Notes: generated from the letters alone by a model not told the origin. A stretch of DNA of 64,000 nucleotides from Pohlia nutans (GCA_022496805.1 CM040087.1:11048001-11112000), one strand, 5' to 3'. Numbered from the stretch's first letter, positions 12,215 through 24,590 are shown. Made by a program: numbers and translations.

Positions 12215-12705
12215 TTTTCCTTTTTTTATTTTTTATTTTATTGGAACACACGAGTTGCTTTCGCAAACCCGCGGCAAAGCTGACCGAAGTCACTAAATCC
12301 CCCGGTGGTCTTGAATGAATGGGGACAAAAGTGCCCCCTATTTTTGTCCTTGTCAGGGCCCACCTTAAAAAACAACCCCCTCCTCCAATGGTTTTTTATT
12401 CCCAAATAGATGCCCCTAGGGTAATTTGGGGCCAAAAAAAGGGGTTTCGGTGCCCAAAATAGAAATTTCAGAAAAAGGGGGGGGGCATGAACAGTGTCTC
12501 GCAGGGGTCTCGCATTCAAGACCACCGGGGGATATAGGAATGGGGAAAGCTGACGAGTTACCTTTTGGCAACCCATCGCCAGGATTTTTCCATTCGGTAG
12601 AGTGATGATTTTACGGAATCGAACTGCCAACCTCTTGGGTACCCCGGCAACACCTTAAAGGTACCCCTCTCCATCATCTGGTAGTTTAAGGTCATTCCGG
12701 ACCGG
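12215..12705 (-). mobile_element. Candidate SINE, copy 2, split by a Mutator-like MITE
   Basis: Read on the minus strand this is the same unit as 9993-10150: CCGGAATGACCTTAAACTAC near 12700, a B-box-like GGCAGTTCGATTCCG near 12625, and an A-rich tail at about 12215-12243. The unit is broken at 12285-12546 by a complete MITE with its own 9-bp target duplication. Together the two flanks rebuild the SINE seen at 10 kb, including the CCGCGG segment. Confidence 0.62.
12285..12546. mobile_element. Mutator-like MITE, copy 2 (262 bp), inserted in a SINE
   Basis: Perfect 9-bp duplication AAAGCTGAC (12276-12284 and 12547-12555). Inverted ends include CACTAAATCCCCCGGTGG on the left and CCACCGGGGGATATAG on the right, extending about 35 bp to TTGAATG/CATTCAA. 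The interior carries the same CCCCCTATTTTTG and AAAAACAACCCCCTC blocks as the copy at 6823. Confidence 0.84.
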
Positions 12706-12773
12706 CTTTTTCCTTTTCTTCCAATGAATGCAGTCAATTCTTTCTTCGTCCTTCACTTGATTTTGGGAGCTAA

Positions 12774-12848
12774 GAGCATGCCCGGCAGCAGGTGTTTTGG
12801 AGGGACTAACGTCAAGATTTGGTGTAATCATCTAATGCTAAGAGCTAA
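12774..12848. mobile_element. Solo end of a Tourist-like MITE
   Basis: GAGCATGCCCGGCAGCAG preceded by TAA is almost the same as the left end of the complete element that follows at 12849, but no matching right end was seen. Likely a truncated earlier insertion. Confidence 0.5.
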
Positions 12849-13213
12849 GAGCATGCCCAGCAGCATCCTTTTTACACTCACCAACGCATGCAAGTTGGTG
12901 TGAGAGAATTAGGAACTTCCCCAGCAACAAACATCAAGCATGCTTAGAATAAAGGTCATTAATCAATTTTAAACTACTACTTTTGTCTCTACTTGAGACA
13001 ATCATAATGATGGAGAATAAGTTTACTAAAGTTATCTTCATAAAGTGGGAGCATGATTTTGTCACAGAGTAAGACAAAGTGCTTGATGGGGAAATCACCT
13101 CCGCCATATGAACAATATTTGGAGTTGAAATATCAAACTCCAAACTATGAGAGGCACTTTACCAGTCAAAAATAGCGTTGGTGAGTGAAAAAAAGATGCT
13201 GCTGGGCATGCTC
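12849..13213. mobile_element. PIF/Harbinger (Tourist-like) MITE (365 bp)
   Basis: Ends GAGCATGCCCAGCAGCATC and GATGCTGCTGGGCATGCTC are a perfect 19-bp inverted pair with a TAA target duplication (12846-12848 and 13214-13216). Just inside, CACTCACCAACG on the left pairs with GTTGGTGAGTG on the right. The 3-bp TWA-type target and GAGCAT terminus are typical of Tourist-like MITEs. Confidence 0.85.
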
Positions 13214-13216
13214 TAA

Positions 13217-13729
13217 GAGCATCATCAATGCAACATGGTAAAGCTCACCGCAAACCAAATTCTATCTTTTGGCTGATCTAAAATTAGAAACTGAAATTAC
13301 TATCATTAAAAGTGCATTTAAATAAACGTGAGATATTTTTCAAGAAAAAAAATCGTGAAATTGGGACGTAGGTGAAATGTCCCGTTGAAAACACCACATT
13401 TTCAAAATTTAGAGGGAGTACACCAAATCTTACTTAAAAATGGAAAGATCCTCCCACACTCCCTCTAAATTTTAGAAATATAGAGGGAGTAAGGGAGGAA
13501 TGACCTTTCCATTTTAAAGCAAGATTTGGTGTACTCCCTCCAAATTTTTGAAAATGTGGTGTTTTCATTATTGGGATTTCACCTACGTCAATTTTTTACA
13601 AATTTTTTTTCTTGAGAAATATCTCACGTTTATTTAGATGTGCTTCTAATGATGGTAAATTTACTTTCTAATTTTAGGTCGGTAAAAAGATAGGCAGTGA
13701 GCTTTACCGTGAATGCATTGGGGATGCTC
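13217..13729. mobile_element. Tourist-like snapback MITE (513 bp)
   Basis: Starts GAGCATCATCAATGCAACAT and ends AATGCATTGGGGATGCTC, with TAA on both sides. It shares its left TAA with the previous element. Nearly the whole length is palindromic: for example CACCAAATCTTACTTAAA near 13421 pairs with GCAAGATTTGGTG near 13518, and AAACGTGAGATATTT near 13323 pairs with AAATATCTCACGTTT near 13617. It would fold into a long hairpin. Confidence 0.8.
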
Positions 13730-13732
13730 TAA

Positions 13733-14584
13733 GCTCAGTGGCTACTTTTACACTAAACATAATGGCCAATAATGTACACTGAATAAGAGTTTTAAAGGGA
13801 CCAAAAAATTAAAGGGACTTATCTTTCAAAGATCACCTCGTAGTAAACATCAATATTGAGATGACAATTTATCATGGAGAAGTCACTGTCAAAAATTTCG
13901 AAATGATGTGAGAACATATATAGGGTGTCTTTTATTCATTTAAGATAGAAATTTTAAAATTTTAGAAGTATTATAGGATGTTTTAAAACCAAAATAGGAA
14001 TATTTATGAATATTCCTAGAATATACCACATAATATATCCTATATATACTATAAATAATATAATATTCCAATTGTTTCATAGCCCCCCATTAAATAACCT
14101 TTGTTTACTGATGTATACCAAAATTTACACTAAGTGACTTTCCCGAGCTCTTCATGGCAATAAACATTTATATTGAGACAACACCTTAACTCTTTGATGC
14201 GCCTGCGTCTATATAATGAATGACAAACAAATTGCAACCTTTTTCTTGACTACATCTTGTGCAATTTTTCATCCATCCAAATTTCTCTTGGTTGTTGTGC
14301 TAGTTGATTATCATTTGTACAATATGGATTTTTAAAATAAGATAATGTGAGTTTTTGAAAAACACAATTGGTTTATGTCAATTTTCATTCTTAGTTTAAA
14401 AAGTGAGACCTTAAACATGATTTTTTCCAAAATATGTAGAATTAAATAATGGAAACCGTACCCTCTCGTAATGCATGTTATTCCAATTTCATTACAATAT
14501 TTTTTAATATTTTTATGTTGATTTGGGATTTTTTAATTGAATTTAAAAAATAAATCCTTGCAAAATTAATTAAAAGATATTATT
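13733..14584. other. AT-rich intergenic stretch, no gene seen
   Basis: No recognisable gene or complete repeat. ATATA-rich around 14030-14070. Confidence 0.4.
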
Positions 14585-14835
14585 AAAAAATATGGTGGAT
14601 CCAACAGTACTGAGAGTCCCGCAAGCCATCAACGACCTTGGGAAAGTCACTCTATGTATTTTTTAGGTACCACTTGTGATAACAAAGTATTTAAAGGTAT
14701 CCTAGAAAAATAAAATTAATTCTTACCATAATTGGTATTATTTAAAGAATATTCTCATTTTAATTCTTGTAATCAATTTTAAGCATCCTATATCAATGTA
14801 ATTCATTTATAAAAATCACCTTCAAAGATTTATTT
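14585..14835 (+). repeat. Dispersed repeat N, copy 1
   Basis: Segments around GGTACCACTTGTGATAACAA and AATTCTTACCATAATTGG and GAATATTCTCATTTTAATTC recur in inverse orientation at 27130-27320. No terminal repeats were found, so its class is unknown. Confidence 0.5.
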
Positions 14836-15780
14836 ACACCCTATGTTTTCTGAGCGCCGATTGTAATTTTTTGGAAGTAACTCCCGCCAGTCAAGGACAA
14901 CACAAGCTGATTAAAATTGAAACAACCATACCATTTGTATATGTGAAGAGTATGAAAAAACGTCAAAAGATGCTGGCAACGTATCGATGAAATTAACTCT
15001 TAAAGGTCCATAGAGCCCTTTCCGACCAATATTATACACCAATATTTCATTGTATTTGTTATAGTTCCACACCTCCTATGGATTTAAGATCAAAAGTGAA
15101 GTTAAAATTCACGTCGACATGATTTCAATAAGCTTTTGAGATCTCAATCTGGAACTTTCTATTTACAACAAATATCAAATATAAGCCAATGTATCTACCT
15201 TTTAGGGTTAATTTCTTTTTATGTATCTTGTTGATGTTGTTGCCACTTCTAGGACTCATGAGGAGCCACATGAATCACTCAAATTCAGCAAACTCTTCAT
15301 GTGATTGATTTGCCATTCAAACAAATTGCAGACAAATGAATCCTCTTTGCTTGTTGGAACATCATTCTTGTTGCCACTGAGTTTTGCCTGATATGAATAA
15401 TTCGATTGCAGTATTTTGGGAGTTTTCACACATGCCAATGGCGCCATGACTCAATAAGAACTTTGGTCTCATACATAGCCAAAGATTTTTCTAGATTTGG
15501 TCTCATATCCCTAAGTTATGTTCACGTGACATAAGTAGGTCGGAAATATAATGGTGTATAATTTTCTTTCAAAAAGAAATTATATATGGTATTACACTAC
15601 ACAATTTAATTTAATTACTTCAAGATTCCCTTATATTAATTTGGATAAATGTGGTCCAATTAGTGTTAACTACCGGTATTATATGAAACTTATGATAGTG
15701 GATAAAAGATGAATGATAATCGCATGATATTATCATAAATCACATTTCTTTGATTTTACCTAAATTCTTTGAAGCAGCTG
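14836..15780. other. AT-rich intergenic stretch, no gene seen
   Basis: No recognisable gene or paired repeat ends. Confidence 0.4.
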
Positions 15781-15789
15781 CCAACAACT

Positions 15790-16054
15790 TTTTAAAGCCA
15801 AAAATAAAATAAAAACACTGCCTATAAGACCAAGAAGCCTGAATCGGACCTCAAAAAGTTTTGTTTTAGCAGTTTTGAGTAAGTTGGATGTGGACTTCCT
15901 TTTGTTCATATTTATTTGTTTTTGGACCAATATATGCACTATTCTTCATTGATTCTAGTAATAAAATTTGAATCTCATCATAATTGAGTCTCATCTTAAT
16001 ATGATCAATTGATTTTTTTCATTTAAAAACTACGAATCCTTAGTCCTTTTAGGG
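15790..16054. mobile_element. Decayed TTAA MITE, family D copy 1
   Basis: The right end TCCTTTTAGGG is followed by TTAA (16055-16058). The interior (CTTCATTGATTCTAGTAATA and TACGAATCCTTAGTCC) matches the family-D copies at 18351-18626 and 33461. The left end is not preserved, so the start is approximate. Confidence 0.55.
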
Positions 16055-16058
16055 TTAA

Positions 16059-17584
16059 TTCTATTAATGTTTTGTATACCAGAAACCATCACACTTAATT
16101 GTGTGTGTAGTGAATGTATAATTTGAAATTTCATTCAATAATCGATTTAATGGTATGTACGATAGTGCTGCGTACAGACAGGAAAACACCTTTAATTTCT
16201 TATCCATAATGTGACGTGTTCCGAGCCATGAAACACTTACTCGGCAATCGACCACACAAGCAAACTGCGGCTGTAAGTAAGTTTGGCTGCTAGATTCAAT
16301 TGAACAACACTTCCTCTTTTCATTCCACGTGTTTCACACACACACCGTGACAGGCTGCTGCGTAGCCTCATAGCCCGGCAGTACGTCCGAACCTCAAGTA
16401 CATGCAATACCATGTGCCATATTACAGTACCAGGAAAAAAAGAGCTCAGAAAGTGTTCACAACATATAATATCATGGGTCTCTGCCCCACCAGGGGAGAG
16501 ACTACAAAAACGCTTCGTTTTCAAAGAGTTTAGTTGAACAATATAAACAAGCCGTAAAGGAGAATGGCCTGATATGGGTACCACTTTTATGCGTCTCACA
16601 TAGTGTAACTTACATTAGAAGGAAATGTGTTGTTTTTCACTTACTATAAATGAAAAAGAAATGAAACGGCGCGAGACACATGGGCTGAGTTAGTGTTGAT
16701 GAGTAGTTTTGGTCACAAGAAGACAAAAACGTAAGTATAATATTCCGGTACTATTCACTGTTTCCACGAAATGAGTAATGGGAAACGACAGGTTTGCTAC
16801 TAGTGTTATGTCTAACTCATTTTATGTGTGTTAAAAATTCTGTTTTTAACACCATGTATATAGTTGTAGCTTGTAACACCAGGCTCTAATTTTTGTACAT
16901 TTCCAATGTTTTTTTCTTACCGAAAAGATATTTCTCAAAAATCACACTATTTTTGGAGGGGGTACCTATATTAGGCCATCACCCTAGAAGTAAACACTAA
17001 GGCAGAGACTACGCGACTAGCCGCTTGTTATATTGTCTCAAAACAAGATACATGCAGAGTCTGTCAGGTACGGTTTGTACGTCTGTTGTCACCCAAGATC
17101 CCGCCAGAGTTATAATTTCTCTCTGCCAGAGTTCGGTGAGGTCTGAAACTGTGAAGGTCATATCTGGTGTTCCAAAAAGAAGCATTTCAAGCCGGTAGTC
17201 GTTTGTTTAAAAGAACACCATGGAACAAAAAGATGCAACCAGATTTCAACCATGCACACTCTGAACTCGTTATTTTCCTACACTTTCCAATATCACATTG
17301 CAGTATCTGCAGAGAATCTTTGCTACTGTGTAGACATGTGATTGCACACTTTCCACATGGCATTCTGAGTTCTTGAACGTCGGGTACCAAAGGGGTGATA
17401 TAAAAGAGTTCTGATAGTACTGCCTTCCAATCTGAGACTGGTTGTGGAAGAAGGCTGCCATGCTTTTGTATTTGATCACAAAAGCTACTGACACCAAAAA
17501 GAATCACACATGCCAATGCATATATTGGTTATATAACCATTAACATGAATATAAAATATACACATTTGTGAGCATGGCAATTGA
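16059..17584. other. Intergenic stretch, no gene supported
   Basis: Several open frames of 60-120 residues (for example 16237-16599 and 17187-17516, minus strand) have no recognisable domain and no consistent splice structure. Base composition is less AT-rich here, so an unrecognised gene fragment cannot be excluded. Confidence 0.35.
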
Positions 17585-17835
17585 TGTCCGAGGGTGCACT
17601 CTACATTATGTTTGAGAATCACGTGCATTCATAACCCCTCTAAAGACCCCTTTTGTATACGAGGGGTTGTACGTTTAAAAATCTTTGTATACAGATCTAT
17701 TATGTCGTAAATATATGTTTAATGTAAATATTCGTCAATATTTTCAGCTCTAAATATGTTTATCGTATGTATACGTAATACGGCAATGTTCAAATTAATA
17801 CCCCTTCTATGGACTCAAGTATACTTGCACGTGTT
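17585..17835 (+). repeat. Dispersed repeat M, copy 1
   Basis: GTGCACTCTACATTATGTTT, GTATACGAGGGGTTGTA, ATATATGTTTAATGTAA and TGTATACGTAATACGGCA recur in the same order but opposite orientation at about 25380-25620. The two copies are roughly 8 kb apart and inverted. Confidence 0.65.
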
Positions 17836-18350
17836 AAATACAGGTCACCCCCCCCGAGATTGATGTTTATTGAATGGGATCTCCTATGTGAGCACTGGTG
17901 GGTGCTTTTGAAAACTTTTTGCATAAGATCATTTCCATGTGCACCCAACGCAGCATAGAACTTTAGAAAAAAGTTTGGGATTCAGTACACCAAAATCGGT
18001 GAAGAGGAGAGTGCGGCTTCTTTGTCCACTGAGCGTCCATGGGAATGTTTTTTGTCTTCACATATTGGACGTTTATCATTTAGTGCAGTTTTTGCCTACG
18101 GACAGAAGGAAGGAGGCTCTGAGTATGAAGAGGTCATCACATAGACAACCCTGTTTTGATTTTGATTTTTTTAAAGTCAAGTATAAAAAGCTGCTTACTT
18201 CACTGCCAATGCTGATCAATCCAGAACTTGTGATCTAAAATGGAACTTTGGAAATGAAACAATTTATCTTGGAAGTTGGCAAGAAAGAGTCAGTGTTGTG
18301 ATCAATTTACCAACAGTTTAACCCCCAAGTGAGGTACATAATTTGATTAA

Positions 18351-18626
18351 CCCCTAAAGGACCACAAGGCCACCAGGTGACTCTTGTTTTTTTCAGTAAT
18401 TTTGAGTAGGTTCAGTAATTTTTCAGTAATTTTTTTCAGTAATTTTTTTCAGTAATTTTATGTAGATTCTTTTCTGTTAATTTAAAATAAATAAATTATT
18501 CAACATATGCAATATTCTTCACTAACTTCAGTGATATAAAATTTGGTGCCATTCAAATTATAATTTTCACAGTATGACCATTTAAACTTGTCATTTTAAA
18601 ACCATGAATCCTTGATCCTTTAGGGG
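18351..18626. mobile_element. piggyBac-like TTAA MITE, family D copy 2 (276 bp)
   Basis: TTAA flanks at 18347-18350 and 18627-18630. Ends are CCCCTAAAGGACCA and GATCCTTTAGGGG. It contains a short run of TTTTTCAGTAA units near 18395-18460. Interior phrases are shared with 15790-16054 and 33461-33713. Confidence 0.78.
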
Positions 18627-18630
18627 TTAA

Positions 18631-19715
18631 ATTGCCACATTGTAAAGGGGAATGATTGCACCTCCATTTTATTCCAGCAATGACACGGGTCATGTACCCA
18701 CACAAGAAGAAAAGTAAAAATCTGCAAGCAATTGTTGCTTCAAGCTTCAACAAATGCAGCTTCTTAACGCTTCAATATGAACACAACAGAGCAAAAGAGA
18801 GAGAAATTACTCTGATTCTTTGGTGGAACTGGCGTACATTAAGAGCATGTTTGTTCAAGTCCCCACATCACACCAAATGGGTGAGAGCCACGTAATCGGC
18901 ATCACATCTAGAAACGATGATTCCTAAGTAAGTGAGTACTTCATTTGTCTTTGTCTCTGCAATCAGGCTTTGCTTCCTCTGAACTCAATCGCCATCCATG
19001 TTCCCTTCTCATTCCAAAGTACAACTTTAATACGGAGGCCCTTGAGGAACGCAAACGATATTTCGTCTAAAGCAAACCGTCCAAACTGAAAAATGCCAAC
19101 CGTAACCTGTCATTTGTGAGCCTTTGTCACTATCTCAAACCAGAAAAGGAAAAAATCCAGTACTGTGATCAATGTTGTTAGCAACAGATCCCGTCGGTTG
19201 TTTAACAGATGCTCATATTGATTTTTCTGTGAAGGCAGACTTCTCGAAGTTTTCAGTTGGAAGTTACCTAATAATTATTGTTTTTAGTTTAAATTACACC
19301 AGAACCTTCGCTCGTCACAACAAACTGAGTGGAAGTTTATGTGACTCGGTCTTTGAAAATTCACTCACCCTGCTCTCAAACCAATCACTTGGTGACAATT
19401 ACTCAGATTGATAAGGACATTACCAGTCATATTTGTGTAATGAGGTGCCATCTGTGTGCAAATTTTTATTTTTCAGAAATGGATACAGAAATCTAAAAGT
19501 GGCCTCGTTTTTGATAAAATTGACTTCTTAAAATATAATAATAACAATAGCATGGCACCTCAAATTGCTCTCATTTTTCTTACACAAGAAAATTATCCTT
19601 TAACTCAAAACCTTTCTTAAAAAATTCAACATCTAATATGATAGATGAGGTTTTAGGGTCCATGTTATTGTGAGGTAGGGAGAAAATAAAAATAAAAATT
19701 CATTTATCAGATTCT
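18631..19715. other. Intergenic stretch, no gene seen
   Basis: No recognisable gene or paired repeat ends. Open frames here are at most 79 residues. Confidence 0.4.
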
Positions 19716-19718
19716 GAG

Positions 19719-19785
19719 GGCCTCTTTACACTAGAAGCGAGAAGCCGCAAGGAGAGAAATTTCAAGCCTCTAGTGTAGAGTATTT
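19719..19785. mobile_element. Short derivative of the GGCC-ended MITE family
   Basis: GGCCTCTTTACACTAGAAGC on the left and CCTCTAGTGTAGAG on the right closely match the ends of the 464-bp element at 60315-60778, with almost all the interior missing. Confidence 0.55.
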
Positions 19786-19904
19786 TTTCGAAAAAAGTTT
19801 TAAGAAAATTCTAGTTAAAGGATAACTCTAATGGATCTTTATATATGCCAAAAATAAAGTAAAAGTAAAAATATGATTTATCAGTGGGAGCTACCTTGTG
19901 GTGA

Positions 19905-20125
19905 CCACGTTCCCATGACAGGGAACACGGGCAGTCGGGGAAATTTATGAGGAGTACTCATGAGGCTGACAAGGGGCTGACAAGGCGGGGTAGGTGTACC
20001 TGCCCGTCGGAAGTGTCGTCCTTCTCTGTCCCGTGGGTACGGGCCGTGCACCCACGCACCGGGTGCCGGGTACCTTCCGTGTTCCTTCCGCCACCCGCCC
20101 GGCCCGGCCCGTGATCAGTCCTTTC
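19905..20125. other. GC-rich island
   Basis: About 220 bp that is strongly GC-rich (for example CCGCCACCCGCCCGGCCCGG) inside AT-rich surroundings. Open frames on both strands translate to proline/arginine/glycine-rich low-complexity sequence. No gene or promoter can be assigned, and it ends near a T-run at 20150. Confidence 0.5.
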
Positions 20126-20129
20126 TCAA

Positions 20130-21262
20130 ATTGGTTGCCAGCACCAGCAGGGTTTTTTTTTGTTTTTGTTTTGTAGGTCATCTAATTTTAGGCTACAAAG
20201 CTTCATGCAAGTGCATGAGCTGTTTTTTTTTAATTTTTTAACCTCTTCTTCATTATTTTTTTATTTGAAAAATCTAGCGGCGGATCCATACATCCTATCT
20301 TTTTCATCCTATATATTGGCCTTTTGTGAAACCCTTCATACATCCTTTCTTTTTCATTTAACAACTTGGCCTTTTCATTCACTACATGTTACTCACAAAG
20401 TTTCAACTTGGCTTAGAAGCTACATGAAGTGGCATTTTTCTCATTATGTTTCAAATGGTGATTCTCCCAGTGAATTTTAATAGAAAATTAGCTACAAAAA
20501 GTAAAAAAAAGCCCTAGTTGCCAGTTGGGTATTGTGGCCGTTTATTGGATTTGAAATACCCATTCATTCCACTCTCATCAAGCACCTGTGCATGTCATTA
20601 AAGAGTAGGTGATTACATGCCTTGAAATTGGGGCTAGATGCGGGCAAAGTGGTGTGAGCCTCCATAGAGACTGGTTCTTTGAGGAGTTGGCTACTGTATG
20701 GGGTGCGAATGTGGATTTTTTAAAGTATATTCGTTCTCATTAGCACTACCATGTGGCACCTTAAGGTTAGAGTTTGGGATTTGGGGTTTAGAAATTATTT
20801 TTTGACATCAACAAATAATATAGGAACATTTTGTGAATATACCACACTTGTACCCCGGAACTTGCACCCCGTGTACTCCGCAGTTCTAATTCTGCACTAC
20901 GCAATTTTCTGATCCTATTATTTGACATAAGGAGACTAATTTGATCAAAAAGTGTGTTAGTGCTCATCAAATACTACCAAATGTGGCAATAAGAGCTCAT
21001 TAGATACTGCAAATTGTCAAATATCTTAAGTGGCACCAATTTCTCAAGTGCGGGCTTGGGCTAGAGGTGGTGCCATGACTGCTTTAAGAGTGGGAGGACC
21101 AAGAGAGCAAAGCAATGTTGGACATAGCAATTGGCACATAGAGTAAGTTGTAGACTTGTCAATACTCACTATTTAGGTGGACATGGGTGCCTTATGGGAG
21201 GTGTTTTAAACAGAAGAGCTCAAATTCAACATAAACTTACATTCTATAAAATTGATTTGTAC
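20130..21262. other. AT-rich intergenic stretch, no gene seen
   Basis: No recognisable gene or complete repeat element. Confidence 0.4.
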
Positions 21263-21453
21263 CATAACATTCAGTAACCTTCATGCCCACTGCCTTTTTT
21301 ATGCACTCTGCTCATCACCTTAACCCTCCACTTGTTCACTTAGCTACCAAGTTAGCTCCTAATGATATATTATTGAGTGTGGAATATTCCGCATCATCTA
21401 CTGTACAGCCAAGATAGAGACAAGTCAGACAACGCATACTACTGAATGTTATG
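21263..21453. mobile_element. MITE with CATAACATTCA ends, copy 2
   Basis: CATAACATTCAGTAACCTTC on the left and ACTGAATGTTATG on the right match the ends of the element at 1899-2360. This copy is much shorter (191 bp) and internally different. Confidence 0.55.
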
Positions 21454-23401
21454 ACAATCCCAATTTGATTTGTACTTTTTCAATCAAATCACATAAACCA
21501 CAACCAGATTTTGGGCTTGGATCATTGGCATAGTTGGCATGATGTCCATACAATGAAGTCTTGATAAATGACCTCAAGTTCCACTGTAGTCACCTATTTT
21601 TTCATACAAGCAAGTGAATTTTTTAATATCCACTACACCAACATATTTCAGTTTCACTACCAAAGTCGATCATCAAGATCTGTAAATTTTTTTATAAAAT
21701 TTATAAGAAGAGAAGCCCAAAATTTTAGGATATATACATACATATATGTATGTATGTATATATAATGGTGAAAAAGAGAATCTTGAAGAATATTCAAAAG
21801 AAGATGGCATTTGTTGAAAATGATTTTCCAAAACAAAGCCATTCCGCATGAGATGTGGACCCTAATGACCAGGTATGGTAGTATACTTGGATATAGAACA
21901 TATTTGGTTACATCACTGTTTTTCAATACATAAGACAAATTATGACAGCAAATATATGGGGGTCATATATGTGGGAACCCAAGGGATGGTTTGATGGGTC
22001 TCTTGTTTTATTTTTGTGTTCATAAGGTCTACCTTTTACAGACGGCATTAAGGGTAGCACGCATCACTTTAGTCCTGGTGACTACGCTGGCAACACTTTT
22101 CCAAACAGACCTTTTGTTCACACTAACCCTTCGGGCTATAATTCCTCTCTCTCGTTTGATGGGTTCAAACAGTTCCGTGGCATCAAAACCTCAGGGCATT
22201 TGGCGGACAGTGTATTTTCTACGTTTCTAGAGGAGCTCACGTGTCGACACACTGGTTACTTGAGCAAGCTGCAATTTCGTACATGATTTGTACATGATCC
22301 GTACATGAGGTGCTACTGAGTAGGATGATGCGTTTGCCAATCTAAATCCAAATGGTTACTGACCCGTACAGTACTTGAGATCTGATATGCAGTGTTTTTT
22401 TTTTGGTGTAGGGACTAATTAAGTTTTGCATGTGCCTCAACTGCCCCATCAAAGCACAACATGGCCACCCACAAGAATACCGAAAGATTGAACAAGTAAC
22501 AATAATTCAAGAATACCAAAGGATTGAACAAGTAACAATAATTGCAATCACTTGAATGCTTTTGCGATCCCTATGCACAATCTCTCTCCAACGCACTAAA
22601 ATTGTGATTTTGTGTTCATTGATAATTGATGTATTTTACCACAGTTCGTTCAAAGGTGAGAAGAAATAGTTTGTGTCTCTAGAATACATAGGAGTTTGTC
22701 ACTCATTCGGAACTTCAAAACATGTGAACATGGTGCCATGATGGTGCATTGAAATGCAATTAAGATAATTTTGGTGCCAACTTTCATACCAACCTAGTGT
22801 GAATAAAATGACACTAAAATGACCTGTATGTGGGCTTTGGTGTCAAAATGGCACCAAAATAGTCTGGTCCAACTTTGGTCATTCCCGCTTTTATTGAGAG
22901 TGTTATGTTTATTTTAGGTGATGAGGGTGGCATGAGTTGAAATGCCATGCGTATAATAAAGTTGCCATTTGTTAATGGAACACTACTTTCAAAAGGTTTA
23001 CTTGAAGTTTTATCATTTTACATTTTAGAGTAGTTTTTTTTATAGGGTCACTATATCTCCCAAAAGTCAAATAATGTAGGTTGGTAGCACCTTGGGCACC
23101 TCAATGCACAGTGATTAATAAAAGTTGGAAAAAATGTTGGGCAATAAAAGAAAAGAGAATTTCCCACATTTGGACTTTTTCAAATATAATAAAAAAATAT
23201 TGGGCACGTCGTAGTGTAATTGGGAAAGAGTATCTTAATTTTCACATCATTATATTGTGTTAGAACTCATCATGTATAAAATGATGTATAAAATGATTAA
23301 TATTGTACTCCAAATACTTTAATACTTGTCACTCCAAAGCTCACAAAGATTCCCTTGGTAAAACCCAAAACTAGAGCTCCAAATATAGCATTAAAAATTT
23401 G
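21454..23401. other. AT-rich intergenic stretch, no gene seen
   Basis: Contains a CATA/TATG microsatellite near 21732-21762. Otherwise no recognisable gene, RNA or paired repeat ends. Confidence 0.4.
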
Positions 23402-23405
23402 TTAA

Positions 23406-23986
23406 CCCGTAAATTTCATATTGTTCACTTTTTGGACAACTAATAGATTCAAACTCACCCTATGTTCTCATCAATGTTTAGATGAAAGTCATCCAAATGT
23501 TTGGACATGCTTCATCAAATTGTTGTACTATCCAATGGTTGAATTTGGTGATACTAGAGTACGTATTGTTCTAAAAATACAAATGTAGAAGTATTTCAAG
23601 TTGTTGACCAAGCCAAAATTGCATTGACTATAGTTCAAAAGTGATTTTGCAAAAATGAGGGCATAGATTTAAGGAATGCAAAAATTTCAAAGAATCACCA
23701 CATTAAGAGTATCTCATTTCAAATCCATTCCAACAAATTTTGCTCAAAAGATGATAATGTTTTGTTTGTAATCCAATTTAGAAGGAATTTTTAATTTTAA
23801 CTTTCAAAATTATAATAAAATATTAGTGATAGTATTGGTGAATTGAACTGTACGGATAGAACTTAAAATTCAAAATCTAGAACTTTCATTTGTATATCAA
23901 TACCGAAATATTCTTCTAATTAGTATTTCTATATGATGAATTTTCTCAAATTGTCACTTCTAGGGACACCCTGGTATGTTTAAGGG
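23406..23986 (-). mobile_element. piggyBac-like TTAA MITE, family F copy 2 (581 bp)
   Basis: TTAA flanks at 23402-23405 and 23987-23990. Read on the minus strand it starts CCCTTAAACATACCAGGGTG and matches the family-F copy at 35968-36544 throughout, including the region around ACTTCTACATTTGTA and AACTTGAAATACTTC. The two copies are clearly diverged, so they are old. Confidence 0.7.
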
Positions 23987-24184
23987 TTAAAAGAAGATCC
24001 AAAAACGATTGATCAATACCCGTATAAGAAATTCAGAGAAGAGATATTATATAGGACCTCTATCCTCCAAATGTGACATTTCCATACATGAAAGTTGAGA
24101 AGCCGACATTCACCAAATCACAGCATTGCTCACTCAGTTCCACGCCCCTCTACAACAAAGCCAGAGGACGTTGCTAAAACATGA

Positions 24185-24590
24185 GAGCATCGCCACCGTG
24201 ATTCCTGTATTTGGAAAGGGATGAAACTGTCCTTGATTTCTAAATACAATAGTCAAGGCTGCACTGTTCAATTTTGGAGAAGTGAAATTGGAAACCACAT
24301 GCAGACAGCCGGCAACTGATCTCTTTGTCTTTTGAAAATCATCGCCAAAAGCAACATTGTGGGTCAGGTGCACCCCGCAGAGGTGAAATCAGGTGCAAGA
24401 AGTGAAAAATCGTAGTAAGAAGAGTGATGCGGATAGAAAGGTTGAATCCTGGAAAACCAACCAAGTTTGTTGGATTCGAGGGCCACTCATAGAAAATTTT
24501 GCCATTACAACACTCCAGTGCGAAGGCTTTTCCTAAAAAAACGAATGACCATCCTTGTCCAGATACAGGAACCACGCGGTGGGGATGCTC
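24185..24590. mobile_element. PIF/Harbinger-like MITE (406 bp)
   Basis: Ends GAGCATCGCCACCGTGATTC and CGCGGTGGGGATGCTC form a long inverted pair (with CCTGTATTTGG inside the left end and CCAGATACAGG inside the right). A TGA target duplication flanks it (24182-24184 and 24591-24593). A solo end of the same family appears at about 31488-31529 inside the DRT102 gene. Confidence 0.78.

Noticed and set aside
12238..12630. 130-residue minus-strand open frame
   Set aside because: It runs through a Mutator-like MITE and the surrounding SINE; the repeat structure explains it.
16237..17516. Several 60-120 residue frames on the minus strand
   Set aside because: No recognisable domain, no consistent phase between neighbouring pieces.
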